A stretch of 64,000 bases of DNA from Intestinibacillus sp. Marseille-P6563 (GTDB lineage: Bacteria; Bacillota; Clostridia; Oscillospirales; Butyricicoccaceae), in the NCBI RefSeq assembly GCF_900604335.1, contig NZ_UWOD01000001.1:434001-498000 (forward strand). The letters run 5' to 3'. The notes beneath the pieces were generated by a model. That model had not been told where the DNA came from, made no database searches, and saw nothing but the letters and a program-made list of their open reading frames with translations. Position numbers and translations under genes: made by a program. Positions 1 to 6,865 of the stretch are shown piece after piece; positions within the stretch are counted from its first letter, which is position 1; each line of letters begins with the position of its first letter.

Positions 1-2
1 GC

Positions 3-299
3 CGCCCCATTGGGATTTGGGGTCGTATGCACAAAGCCTATCTGGAGCAGTGCCATCCAGTCCGGTATAATGACCTGATCTTGACCGGCAAACTCTGGAC
101 ATATCTGAGCGATTTGAACGAGCAGGCACAGAACCGGCTGGATTGTATCATTGCCCAGATGAAAGAAGTTGAGGGAATCACAGAGGAATTGAAAGCCCAA
201 GATCAGATGGCATGGGTCGGAGCCATGAACAGCATCCGAAACCGTGCGGAGGAAATTGTCCGTCACGAACTGATCTATAATACAAAAGAGGTGCTGTGA
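3..299 (+). CDS. tnpV: TnpV-like transposon protein, 5' end outside window
   Basis: The reading frame is open from the first bases of the window, so this is the 3' part of a gene that starts upstream. The residues just before the first Met (RPIGIWGR) align with RPIGHWGR in the complete TnpV-like protein at 34723-35121, and the rest matches throughout (HKAYL, DLNEQA, MNSIRNRAEEIV). TnpV proteins accompany large serine recombinases in Tn4451-type mobilizable elements; their biochemical role is unknown. The stop is followed directly by the DUF6809-like gene, as in the second element, so the two are probably co-transcribed. A recombinase gene is expected just upstream of the window, by analogy with 35118-36986. 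Family assignment is by recall and by the internal paralog. Confidence 0.8.
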   Translation, partial: RPIGIWGRMHKAYLEQCHPVRYNDLILTGKLWTYLSDLNEQAQNRLDCIIAQMKEVEGITEELKAQDQMAWVGAMNSIRNRAEEIVRHELIYNTKEVL

Positions 300-300
300 G

Positions 301-585
301 ATGGTGTTAGATGACTTATATTGTGGTAATATCTACCCCGCAGAACAAGTAGTTCCTCATGAAAAAGAATACCGCAAGCTACATAGGCACACCGGAGAGC
401 TGCTTACCGAGTTAGAGGAAAAACTTTCTAAAGAGCAGATGGAGCTGGTCAACCAGTTTCACACTCATGTGATTGATGTTCACTGTATGGAGTTAGAAGC
501 ACACTTTCAGTACGGATTTTCTTTGGGGGTAATGCTGATGCAAGAAGTCTATGCGCTTTTGGAAAACGACAAGGACAATTATTGA
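301..585 (+). CDS. DUF6809-like small element protein
   Basis: A 94-residue protein starting one base after the tnpV stop. It matches the 93-residue protein at 34441-34722 in layout: a DDLYxGxxYP / EAIFGGDMYP start, a charged helical middle and an FxxGxxxGxxLMxEAY-type end. Charged helices dominate and there is no membrane segment or signal peptide. It always sits next to tnpV here, so it belongs to the recombinase module. Function unknown; the family name is from recall. A strong terminator follows at 621-662, closing the tnpV operon. Confidence 0.7.
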   Translation: MVLDDLYCGNIYPAEQVVPHEKEYRKLHRHTGELLTELEEKLSKEQMELVNQFHTHVIDVHCMELEAHFQYGFSLGVMLMQEVYALLENDKDNY

Positions 586-620
586 AAACATCTTGATGTG
601 TAAACCAATAAGAAAATCAA

Positions 621-662
621 GGAGCCGTTCTTTCAACATAGAAGGACGGCTCTATTTTGTTA
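621..662 (+). terminator. Rho-independent terminator after tnpV/DUF6809
   Basis: GAGCCGTTCTTTC pairs with the AGAAGGACGGCTC arm around a short loop and is followed by a T-rich run. Confidence 0.8.
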
Positions 663-674
663 ATCAAAGTTCCG

Positions 675-703
675 TTGAAATTATCACGAGTTCGTGATAT
701 ACT
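675..703 (+). promoter_or_regulatory. Promoter with palindromic operator for HTH gene
   Basis: TTGAAA (675-680), a 17-bp spacer and TATACT (698-703). The spacer holds a perfect 8+8 palindrome, TATCACGA-GT-TCGTGATA (682-699), overlapping the -10 box. The same layout lies upstream of the paralogous HTH gene at 33292-33540, which suggests autoregulation. Confidence 0.75.
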
Positions 704-744
704 TAATAAACACCTACAAGCCAGTAAAAGACCGGAGGATGCTT

Positions 745-957
745 ATGGCAGTTCAGTATAATAAGCTATTTAAGATGATGATCGACCGGAAAATGACCAA
801 TAATCAGTTGGCTAAACAAGCAGGAATCAGTTTGAACATTATTACCCGTCTGAAGCGGGATGAATATATTGCCATGCAGACCATTGAGAAAATCTGTATT
901 GCTCTGGACTGCGGTGTAGATGATATTCTTGAGTTTATCCCGGAGTCCCAACAATGA
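745..957 (+). CDS. Small Xre/Cro-type HTH regulator
   Basis: A 70-residue single-domain HTH protein (MAVQYNKLFKMMID...). NNQLAKQAGIS and NIITRLKRDEYI form the helix-turn-helix, and VDDILEFIP is the usual end of this YozG-like family. The ATG at 745 is preferred over upstream ATGs because GGAGG lies 6 bases before it. The protein is strongly similar to the HTH at 33292-33540, which heads a regulator-kinase-transporter operon in the second element. It probably binds the palindrome in its own promoter (682-699); that is inference. What it controls downstream here is unclear because the following region is eroded. Confidence 0.8.
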   Translation: MAVQYNKLFKMMIDRKMTNNQLAKQAGISLNIITRLKRDEYIAMQTIEKICIALDCGVDDILEFIPESQQ

Positions 958-987
958 GTTGCCATAATGATAGTGAGGAGGCGTATC

Positions 988-1169
988 ATGCAATTTGAAG
1001 AAAAACTGGATGTGATCGAAGAAGATATTGCTCAATACAGCCGTGAACTGCTTGATATCCTTCTAAAAGACAGAACGACAAACATCTATTTATCAATTGG
1101 TACTACGGCAAGGAAGCCAGTGATATAAAGAGCGTTAACGCCAACAAATACATTAATATCGGACATTAA
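988..1169 (+). pseudogene. Degenerate short reading frame, possible element DNA methylase remnant
   Basis: After GAGGAGG, an ATG at 988 opens 46 codons (MQFEEKLDVIEEDIAQY...LLDILLKDRTT) ending at 1128. The start resembles, from memory, the N-terminus of large methylase/helicase proteins carried on clostridial conjugative elements. After about residue 31 a different frame is open (from 1083 to the stop at 1167-1169, coding WYYGKEASDIKSVNANKY...). This suggests a deletion or frameshift joined two gene ends. No intact product is likely. Confidence 0.4.
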
Positions 1170-1189
1170 ATTGTCAGGAGGAATTTAGC

Positions 1190-2275
1190 ATGGTAGATTC
1201 CAAGGAACTTAATTCCTATCAAAATAAACTTATCGATGTGTATGGTCAACTTGATTTTTCTAAAGAATCAGATTTTAAAAAATGCAGAAATATCGTAACC
1301 TCTGCATCGCCATTGTTCCATGATAAATTGCAGAGCCAATACTGCGACCTACTTTTAGACAGCTTAACAATGGGGTATCTGAGATATTCAGAGTTAATTA
1401 AATACAATGTTACTAGCGATCCTTGCTTTGTTGAGTATCGAAATGCTGTGAAGCAATTGCCAGAACATGATCCCATCAAGCAAATATATTTTTCCGTAAT
1501 CGACCTGCTCACTGGAGAATCTGGAGCAATTAATGAAAGACTTGCACAATATGTACCCGCAAAAGTGCAGTGTTATTTAGATCAAGGCGAAATAATGTTA
1601 TGTGGAGACTTTATTTATTGCCTAGTATTGCCTCTAAAAGAAGGCATTCCCGGAATGTGGAGTTATCTGGGGCAACTACTCAATAGGCCCGGAGTGGGTA
1701 AGGGAATTTCAGAAATGTGTCAGGCTTTAGAAAGCGTATATTACAGTGCGAAAAACGAAGATATTGCGGATGCACTGCTGAGAGTGTTGCAAATCAATGA
1801 TGATATATATTTGGCCAAGGAACTGTTAGGGTATACTTATTACAATATGCAGATGTGGAATAATGCGCTTTCATATTTGGAGCAATATGAGGATGTGAAA
1901 GATTCCACAGGCATATTCTATATGGATAATATTTATTTCTGGATGGCCTGGTGCTATGGGAAAAAACGCAACTATCAGTTAGAAGAAGCGTATTATAGAA
2001 AAACATTAGATATTTTCCCAGAAGCAGAGAATGCCATGAACAATCTAGGATATAGCTTGTTCAAGCAGAAGAAATACCATGATGCAGAAGAAGTGTTCCG
2101 TAAGTGCTTGTCGCAAAAAAGAGACATCCGTTATGCGGCTAATAATCTTGTTCGTACTTATCTGGCATTAGGGCAAGCGGACAAAGCAAAACAATTTGTT
2201 CATAAAAGTGGGTATAAAGTATCAAAGCAACTTATTGCTAGGATTGAGCGCCCCCAGACGACAAAAAAAATATGA
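1190..2275 (+). CDS. TPR-repeat protein, probably the N-terminal part of a TPR-NucS protein
   Basis: A 361-residue cytosolic protein; AGGAGG lies 9 bases before the ATG. The N-terminal 220 residues are helical and unrecognised. Residues about 235-350 contain tetratricopeptide-like helices (FWMAWCYGKKRNYQLEEAYYRKTL, AMNNLGYSLFKQKKYHDAEEVF, AANNLVRTYLALGQADKA). The frame ends just after an A8 run at 2263-2270. Reading seven A's instead of eight continues directly into the nuclease frame that follows (TKK-YDVDIDSQD), so both probably form one protein, either by slippage or after a recent frameshift. It lies alone on + between HTH genes of the element as cargo. A defence role is possible but unsupported beyond context. 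Confidence 0.75.
   Translation: MVDSKELNSYQNKLIDVYGQLDFSKESDFKKCRNIVTSASPLFHDKLQSQYCDLLLDSLTMGYLRYSELIKYNVTSDPCFVEYRNAVKQLPEHDPIKQIYFSVIDLLTGESGAINERLAQYVPAKVQCYLDQGEIMLCGDFIYCLVLPLKEGIPGMWSYLGQLLNRPGVGKGISEMCQALESVYYSAKNEDIADALLRVLQINDDIYLAKELLGYTYYNMQMWNNALSYLEQYEDVKDSTGIFYMDNIYFWMAWCYGKKRNYQLEEAYYRKTLDIFPEAENAMNNLGYSLFKQKKYHDAEEVFRKCLSQKRDIRYAANNLVRTYLALGQADKAKQFVHKSGYKVSKQLIARIERPQTTKKI
2263..2270 (+). other. A8 slippage tract between TPR and nuclease frames
   Basis: Eight consecutive A's sit exactly where the TPR frame and the nuclease frame overlap. Loss of one A fuses them without any other change. Confidence 0.7.
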
Positions 2276-2732
2276 TGTGGATATAGATTCCCAAGATAGT
2301 ACAGCTAATGCTCCTGCTATTAACATTGGAATAAAAAAACATCAATTTACCAGTGAAAAACTACTTGAAGATGAACTGGTTCAGAGAATGGAGTATGGCA
2401 TTCCAGTTTTTGGGCTTCCGCTAAAGGTCTATCAGCAAAGGGGTGTGTACGGCAGACAATTTATTCTTCGTACTGGTAGACTTGATATTTTGGCAACAGG
2501 TGATGACAATAATCTGTATGTGATTGAGTTGAAAAAAGACTCGGGTTACGATGATGCCTATGCCCAAACCAAAACATATGTCGAGTGGGTAGAAGCGGAC
2601 ATTGCAAAACCCGGACAACATGTTTACGGGATCATTTGTCTAAATAGCCCTACTGATGAACTTCAAAAAAAAGTCAAGCAAGACCCACAGATGAAGCTTT
2701 TTGAGTACAGTATTTCATACACTGAAATTTGA
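2276..2732 (+). CDS. NucS/DUF91-like PD-(D/E)XK nuclease domain
   Basis: The nuclease part is readable from about 2263 in its frame; the first possible independent ATG is at 2196, inside the TPR gene and without a clear ribosome site. The domain shows GRLDILATGDDNNLYVIELKK, the D-x(n)-ELK pattern of the NucS/RecB-like restriction-endonuclease fold, followed by a Gln/Tyr helix (AYAQTKTYVEWV) as in NucS. NucS cleaves branched or mismatched DNA, but that activity cannot be assumed here. The sequence favours translation as the C-terminal half of a fusion with the upstream TPR protein. A long perfect hairpin terminator follows at 2779. Confidence is good for the fold, low for the biological role. 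Confidence 0.65.
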
Positions 2733-2778
2733 TATTTAGAGGGATTGATCTTTATATGAGATTTTGTTAAATAGCAAC

Positions 2779-2845
2779 AATCAGAAAATCGGGAGTTGTA
2801 CAACGGGCAGCTCCCGATTTTCTGATTGGCAGGATTCTTTTTTAT
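2779..2845 (+). terminator. Long perfect hairpin terminator
   Basis: AATCAGAAAATCGGGAG (2779-2795) is perfectly complementary to 2811-2827 (17 bp), followed by a T-rich stretch. It may also work on the opposite strand for the HTH gene ending at 2947. Confidence 0.75.
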
Positions 2846-2946
2846 TATTTCGCATAATAAATCAAACCATAGACAAAACACCACGGGGGTATATTGAGGA
2901 TGCCACTGCATAGAATACCATATTAATCTAACTTTTCCTCTATATA

Positions 2947-3795
2947 CTATTTCCGCTTTTTCTTCTTTGTCCCATGGTATGCCTGTGGACGGGCCTTTCC
3001 CCTCATATTGTTGGGATTTTTCAGCAGTTTGGACAGGCTCAGTATCCGCATAAACGCCGAGAAATCCTCAGAAGCAATCTTGTCAAAGGGAATCTGCATT
3101 TGATCACAGAATTCGTGGATTACCCGTTCCTCATTGCTGCCCAGCTGCATGGCACGGTCAAACTTTTCCTTGACCTCCGTGAAAGTCGGCTGCGGATCGG
3201 CGGTAGTGCGGTCGGTGACGTGGGACTGACGAATATCCTGAACGATACTGTCAAGATCATCATGGATCGTGTGGCTGAAAAAGTCACTTTCCTGCACCTG
3301 TCCCAGCTCCAGGGTACGGACATAAAGGTCATTCTCTCCCGGCGCATGGCTGCGGATTACTTCCTGTCGGGTGGCCTCCAGCACCAGATTCATCTGGGCA
3401 ATCCGCATATCGGCAATCCGGTCAACAAAAATCTCAATATCCGTCATCAGCCGCTGGAAATTCTCATGTGTGGCAATCTCACACAGCAGCCGGTTGTTGA
3501 TTTTCCCGCTGCTCAATAATGTAACCATATCATCACTCAGATGCAGGGCCTGAAGCTCTGTGTTTGGGTGATTTTTGTTTTCCGACAACCCCATCAGGTA
3601 GTCGGTGGACACCCCGTAAAATTCCGCCAGCGTAGCAATGGCAAAGGGACTGATGTCCTTATAATCGTCGCTCTCATATTTGCTGAGAGCAGATTTGGAA
3701 AGCCCAGTCTGCTCGGCCAGCTGCTCCAGCGTCAGGTGCTTATCTACCACCCGCAAGTCTTTTAACCGCTCCGGGATCGACAGCTTTGTATGCAT
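2947..3795 (-). CDS. HTH Xre-family regulator with long C-terminal domain
   Basis: A 282-residue protein beginning MHTKLSIPERLKDLR. Residues about 10-65 form a Cro/CI-type HTH (LTLEQLAEQTGLSKSALSKYESDD, then FYGVSTDYLMG). The long C-terminal part is helical and charged, ending in a basic tail (KKKKRK), and is not recognised. The start at 3795 has a GAGGGGG ribosome site; an in-frame ATG six codons upstream lacks one. A weak promoter (TTTCCA, 17 bp, TATAAT at 3839-3867 on -) lies upstream. Genes of this type occur as stand-alone regulators on clostridial elements. Target unknown. Confidence 0.75.
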   Translation of the reverse strand: MHTKLSIPERLKDLRVVDKHLTLEQLAEQTGLSKSALSKYESDDYKDISPFAIATLAEFYGVSTDYLMGLSENKNHPNTELQALHLSDDMVTLLSSGKINNRLLCEIATHENFQRLMTDIEIFVDRIADMRIAQMNLVLEATRQEVIRSHAPGENDLYVRTLELGQVQESDFFSHTIHDDLDSIVQDIRQSHVTDRTTADPQPTFTEVKEKFDRAMQLGSNEERVIHEFCDQMQIPFDKIASEDFSAFMRILSLSKLLKNPNNMRGKARPQAYHGTKKKKRK

Positions 3796-4132
3796 CCAAA
3801 TTCCCCCTCTCATTAGGAAAATCCTGCCGTTTTCAACCATTATACCATGATTCCATAAGCGTGGAAATATGCTGATTTCAAGCCGTTTTCCATCGTTTTG
3901 GACATACGGGAGAGGGCCTGTTTTTTCGGTAAAATGAGTTTTGTCAGGAGACACAGAACCTTGAAAACTGAATGACCGGTCTGCGTGGGATATGCTCCCT
4001 GGGGATGTAGTGCCAAGACTTCCGGTATCTGACCGGAACGAGCGTACCAACGGGAGCGATACGCTGCTGTGAGATTCGGCAGAGGAACGACACCAGAATA
4101 GCCCGGCAACTAACACAAATAAACATTATTCT
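3796..4132. other. Intergenic stretch before IS110 copy 1
   Basis: No convincing gene. It holds the likely promoter of the HTH gene (- strand, TATAAT at 3839-3844 with TTTCCA 17 bp upstream) and then about 260 bp of unassigned sequence up to the IS110 end. The overlapping long frames on both strands lack ribosome sites. Confidence 0.5.
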
Positions 4133-4293
4133 TTTTAGTCCAATGGTATGAAGTCAAGTAGGTGATGCAAGAAAATTTCAAATGGGAATGAGTAAAAAGG
4201 ACCATGTAGGCAGGAAAAAGACAACACCAATCCAAGCCCTGTCCCTGAGTTTTTTGAAACAGGGCCTATGCGCCAGAGCGGCAAGCGGTACGC

Positions 4294-5517
4294 TCAGCCC
4301 TCCGGCAGGATATACAGGCGGTTGTCCTTCAGCAGCCGAAAGATCAACCGAACCAGTTTTCTGGCAGTGAGAGCGAGTGCGCGTTTATGCTGATACTTGT
4401 TGACCTCTTGATACTTGAGGTCATAGTAGCGCCGGAACTCGGAATCGCATCTTCTCACAGAGTTGGCGGCTTCCAGCAGGTAGTAGCGGAGATAGCGGTT
4501 GCCGGACTTGATCATCCGGGAGTGTTCAGCCTCAAATTCACCGGACTGGTGCTGTGTCCAGACAAGGCCGGCGAACTTGGCAACCGAGGCTTGAGAGCTG
4601 AAACGGTGAATGTCGCCGATCTCGGCGATGATCCCGGCGGAGTAGACCTTGCCAATCCCGGGGATAGAGGTCAGGGTGTTGGGAATGATTTCAAACTGCT
4701 GTTCAATGGCCTTGTCCAACACCTTGACCTGCTTTTCCAGAGCCCGCATAGAGGCAATAGAGACTGCCATCGCCTGATTTACAGAATTGTTCACAGTAAC
4801 AGGCAGGCGGTAAGAGTCTCTGGCGGCAGTTCGAATAACCTTGGCTTTGGCAGCCGGGTCAGCGAAGTTTCTGCCCTTCTCATCCAGAAAGGCAGTCAGT
4901 TCGTCCAGGTCGGCGTTTGCCAGATCATCCACAGTTTCAAACCGCTCCATGAGCGCGATAGTGGTGGCGCTGGTGTTCTGGATGTCCTTGTCCTGGGCTA
5001 TGCCGGAGCATTTGAGGAATAAGTAGTTAGCGAATCTCTGTTTCTCCCGGGTCAGGTTTTGGATCACGTCAAACCTGGCCCTGGTAAGGGTCCTGAGCGC
5101 CTGGTAGCGGTAGTCGTCCATATAGACCTCCTTGGCGATCCTGCCGAAACGGAGATGGTCGGCAATCACAAAGGCGTCCACAAAGTCATTCTTGGGCAGG
5201 TCGGGATAGGCTTCCTTGAACTTTTTGACCTGCTTTGGATTCAGGACATGGATCTTCCGCTGGAACCGGCCCAGGCTGCCATCCTCCCGGAGAGCGTAAA
5301 CCAAGCTGTCTCCGTAGATGGAGGTGGCCTCCAGGCCGATCACCACATCGCTGAGCTGCATGGAACGCAGTGCCGACACGATCTTCTCTGATAACAGTTT
5401 AGCACCACCCAGGTTGTTCTGTATGGAAAAGCTGGAGTGCTTGCTGCCGTCGGGTTTCATCAGGTAGGCCACATTGTTTCTGCTGCTCACATCAATGCCA
5501 ACGAATAGTGGGTTCAT
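4294..5517 (-). CDS. IS110-family DEDD transposase
   Basis: A 407-residue transposase starting MNPLFVGIDVSSRNN, with GGGAGGTG before the ATG. The N-terminal RuvC-like DEDD domain shows GIDVS (first D), IGLEAT (E) and NDFVDAFVIADHLR (D, D). A coiled-coil linker follows, then the C-terminal Transposase_20 domain with SIPGIGKVYSAGIIAEIGD, KFAGLVW and KSGNRYLRYYLLEAA, which supplies the catalytic Ser. The length is normal and no defects are visible. The protein is identical to the copy at 48372-49595, so transposition was recent and the element is probably active. It acts with an RNA guide made from its own non-coding end, as known for the family. Confidence 0.93.
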   Translation of the reverse strand: MNPLFVGIDVSSRNNVAYLMKPDGSKHSSFSIQNNLGGAKLLSEKIVSALRSMQLSDVVIGLEATSIYGDSLVYALREDGSLGRFQRKIHVLNPKQVKKFKEAYPDLPKNDFVDAFVIADHLRFGRIAKEVYMDDYRYQALRTLTRARFDVIQNLTREKQRFANYLFLKCSGIAQDKDIQNTSATTIALMERFETVDDLANADLDELTAFLDEKGRNFADPAAKAKVIRTAARDSYRLPVTVNNSVNQAMAVSIASMRALEKQVKVLDKAIEQQFEIIPNTLTSIPGIGKVYSAGIIAEIGDIHRFSSQASVAKFAGLVWTQHQSGEFEAEHSRMIKSGNRYLRYYLLEAANSVRRCDSEFRRYYDLKYQEVNKYQHKRALALTARKLVRLIFRLLKDNRLYILPEG

Positions 5518-5853
5518 AATTTTCACCTCCCCACATGGAGATTTCAGGCCAGCAGGCTTTGAGATACCCATGATAACCGAAGCATCCGCAACCTCGCGTA
5601 TCAGAATCATTCCGGGGCAGACCAATGCGAAAGCCCTCACTGCTGAAAGGGCGGCCTTGCCTCCGGCAAACAGCCAATGAGTTTGCAGCTGACTTCCGGC
5701 TCAGGGGAACAGACTAAAAATGAAGCAGCCTTGTGGCTCAACAAGGAGGTGGAGAGCTTGACCCTGCTGTCCTACAGCTATTGTATCACGGGCATCTCAA
5801 TGCCTGCTGATGCCTGAAATTATTAACTTTGAATCTTATTATACGAGGAGGTT
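5518..5853 (-). ncRNA. Candidate IS110 bridge-RNA region (copy 1)
   Basis: 336 bp of non-coding sequence upstream of the transposase, identical in copy 2 (49596-49931). In characterised IS110-group elements this position encodes the structured bridge RNA that specifies target and donor. Local complementarity exists (for example GGGCATC with GATGCC near 5790-5818). The exact RNA ends cannot be set by reading. Confidence 0.5.
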
Positions 5854-5859
5854 GATTTT

Positions 5860-6153
5860 ATGAAATTGAGTATCCGGGAAAAGAAAGTGCTGTATGCCTT
5901 TGCCTGTCCCAACCACCACAACACGGTGACACGGTTGAAATGGCTGACCGCCCTGACTGTTGACCCGCAGGCTAAGCACCAGATGCTGGAGCTGGCCCGG
6001 AAGATGGAAACGGAGATGGAAGAACGCTGGTACACCGGCTTTTATCATCAGCTCCGTGCGGAGATGGACGAGTATTACCGTGCCAAGCGCCGCCTGCGTT
6101 TGGTAAAGGAGAACACCGAGTATGAGGAGGATCTGTATGACGAAGCTGTCTAA
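5860..6153 (+). CDS. Conserved element protein, paralog of 34040-34318
   Basis: A 97-residue protein (MKLSIREKKVLYAFACPNHHNTVTRL...) similar along its length to the protein at 34040-34318 (EKKALYAFGCPN...TVQRL...RWY...M), including the N-terminal KxLYAFxCPN motif and a central E/D-R-W-Y motif. Charged and helical, no membrane segment. Function unknown. It sits before a second small conserved gene, which it overlaps by 17 bp, and both precede oriT and the relaxase in each element. An accessory role in mobilization is plausible. The ribosome site AGGAGG lies inside the IS110 terminus. Confidence 0.75.
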   Translation: MKLSIREKKVLYAFACPNHHNTVTRLKWLTALTVDPQAKHQMLELARKMETEMEERWYTGFYHQLRAEMDEYYRAKRRLRLVKENTEYEEDLYDEAV

Positions 6154-6442
6154 GTATGAGAAAGAAACCATCATCAACTGGAACGAGGCGGAGGACACCG
6201 CCAGTATCTACACCTTTAACGCCGATCTGAAGCGCAGATTGGCCGAGTTCAGCCGCAAGTATCCCCAGCTGTGCCGGTTGGAGCGCAGCACCACTGAGGG
6301 CAGTGTGACCTATGTGATGGACAAGTCCCGCCTGTCCATCCGTCTGGTACCGCCGTACAGTGAGGAGAGGTTGGCGGCTGCCAGAGAATACGCCAAACAG
6401 CACGGATTTCAGGTCTTGCGGACGGACAAGAAGAGCGCCTGA
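6137..6442 (+). CDS. Conserved element protein, paralog of 33757-34047
   Basis: A 101-residue protein starting MTKLSKYEKETIINWNEAED. An AGGAGG ribosome site at 6125-6130 selects the ATG at 6137 over 6122. It is clearly homologous to the 96-residue protein at 33757-34047: (L/K)YEKETI, (T)YNAxLxxRLxxFSxKYPxLCRL, V(T/S)YxxDKSRLSIRxxPPxSEER. The gene pair order is the same in both elements. No catalytic motif is recognised. It precedes the oriT-like region, and its role is unknown. Confidence 0.78.
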   Translation: MTKLSKYEKETIINWNEAEDTASIYTFNADLKRRLAEFSRKYPQLCRLERSTTEGSVTYVMDKSRLSIRLVPPYSEERLAAAREYAKQHGFQVLRTDKKSA

Positions 6443-6865
6443 AACCGGGTCAATTTACAGGAAAATAGCGGGTCTGCACTCGGTATTTTGCGGTGAATTG
6501 GTAACGGGATACCCCTGCATCACCCTGCCGGGAAATGCGACAAAAGGAGCATTCAGAGCCGGAGGAGCTGACAGAAACCGTACAAGTGTTGGAAGTCAGC
6601 TTCTCCGGGCAGGAGTACAGAGGGCGGTAAGCCCTTTGTGCTGGGTACAGGGGCGCAGCGCCCTGTTGGGGTCAAGGGGCAAAGCCCATTGGCGGGTTGA
6701 GGGCAGCCGCCCCATCGGGTCAAGGGTGAAACGCCTTGCCCAGGGAGAGTTGATGCCTTGCGTCAACTCGTACTGGGTATTACCTGACGCAGAAATCCGC
6801 AGGTTTGGCGGCTTCGCCGCTGCTTCCCCCTTCGGGAAAATTAGCAGAGATTGGAGGGATGGAAT
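6443..6865 (+). other. Candidate oriT region of MOBV mobilization module
   Basis: 423 bp without a convincing gene. The block 6608-6790 is conserved with the region upstream of the second MOBV relaxase (27542-27670, other strand): GGCAGGAGTACAGAGGGCGG, then AAGCCCTTTGTGC, and a 14-bp identical motif GTACTGGGTATTAC at 6770-6783. Directly before that motif lies a 7-bp hairpin, GAGTTGA...TCAACTC (6747-6769). In the other element a different hairpin occupies the same place. A hairpin next to a conserved short motif upstream of the relaxase gene is the layout of an origin of transfer. The nick position is unknown. Confidence 0.6.

Larger units (their letters stand above)
4133..5853 (-). mobile_element. 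IS110-family insertion sequence, copy 1
   Basis: A 1,721-bp block that matches 48211-49931 at a constant offset of 44,078 bases. The ends were placed where the two copies diverge (TTTTAGTCC at the left, GAGGAGGTT at the right). It encodes one DEDD transposase on -, about 160 bp of 3' non-coding sequence (4133-4293) and about 336 bp upstream of the transposase (5518-5853). IS110-group elements carry their bridge RNA in that upstream region. No terminal inverted repeats or target duplication are evident, as is usual for the family. The right end supplies AGGAGG directly before the start codon of the gene at 5860. Confidence 0.9.

Noticed and set aside
2947-4116. 389-residue version of the HTH regulator
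   Set aside because: The extra N-terminal 107 codons have no homology-like features; the ribosome site and HTH place the start at 3795.
4387-5391. Several + strand frames inside IS110
   Set aside because: All lie opposite the transposase and recur only because the element is duplicated.
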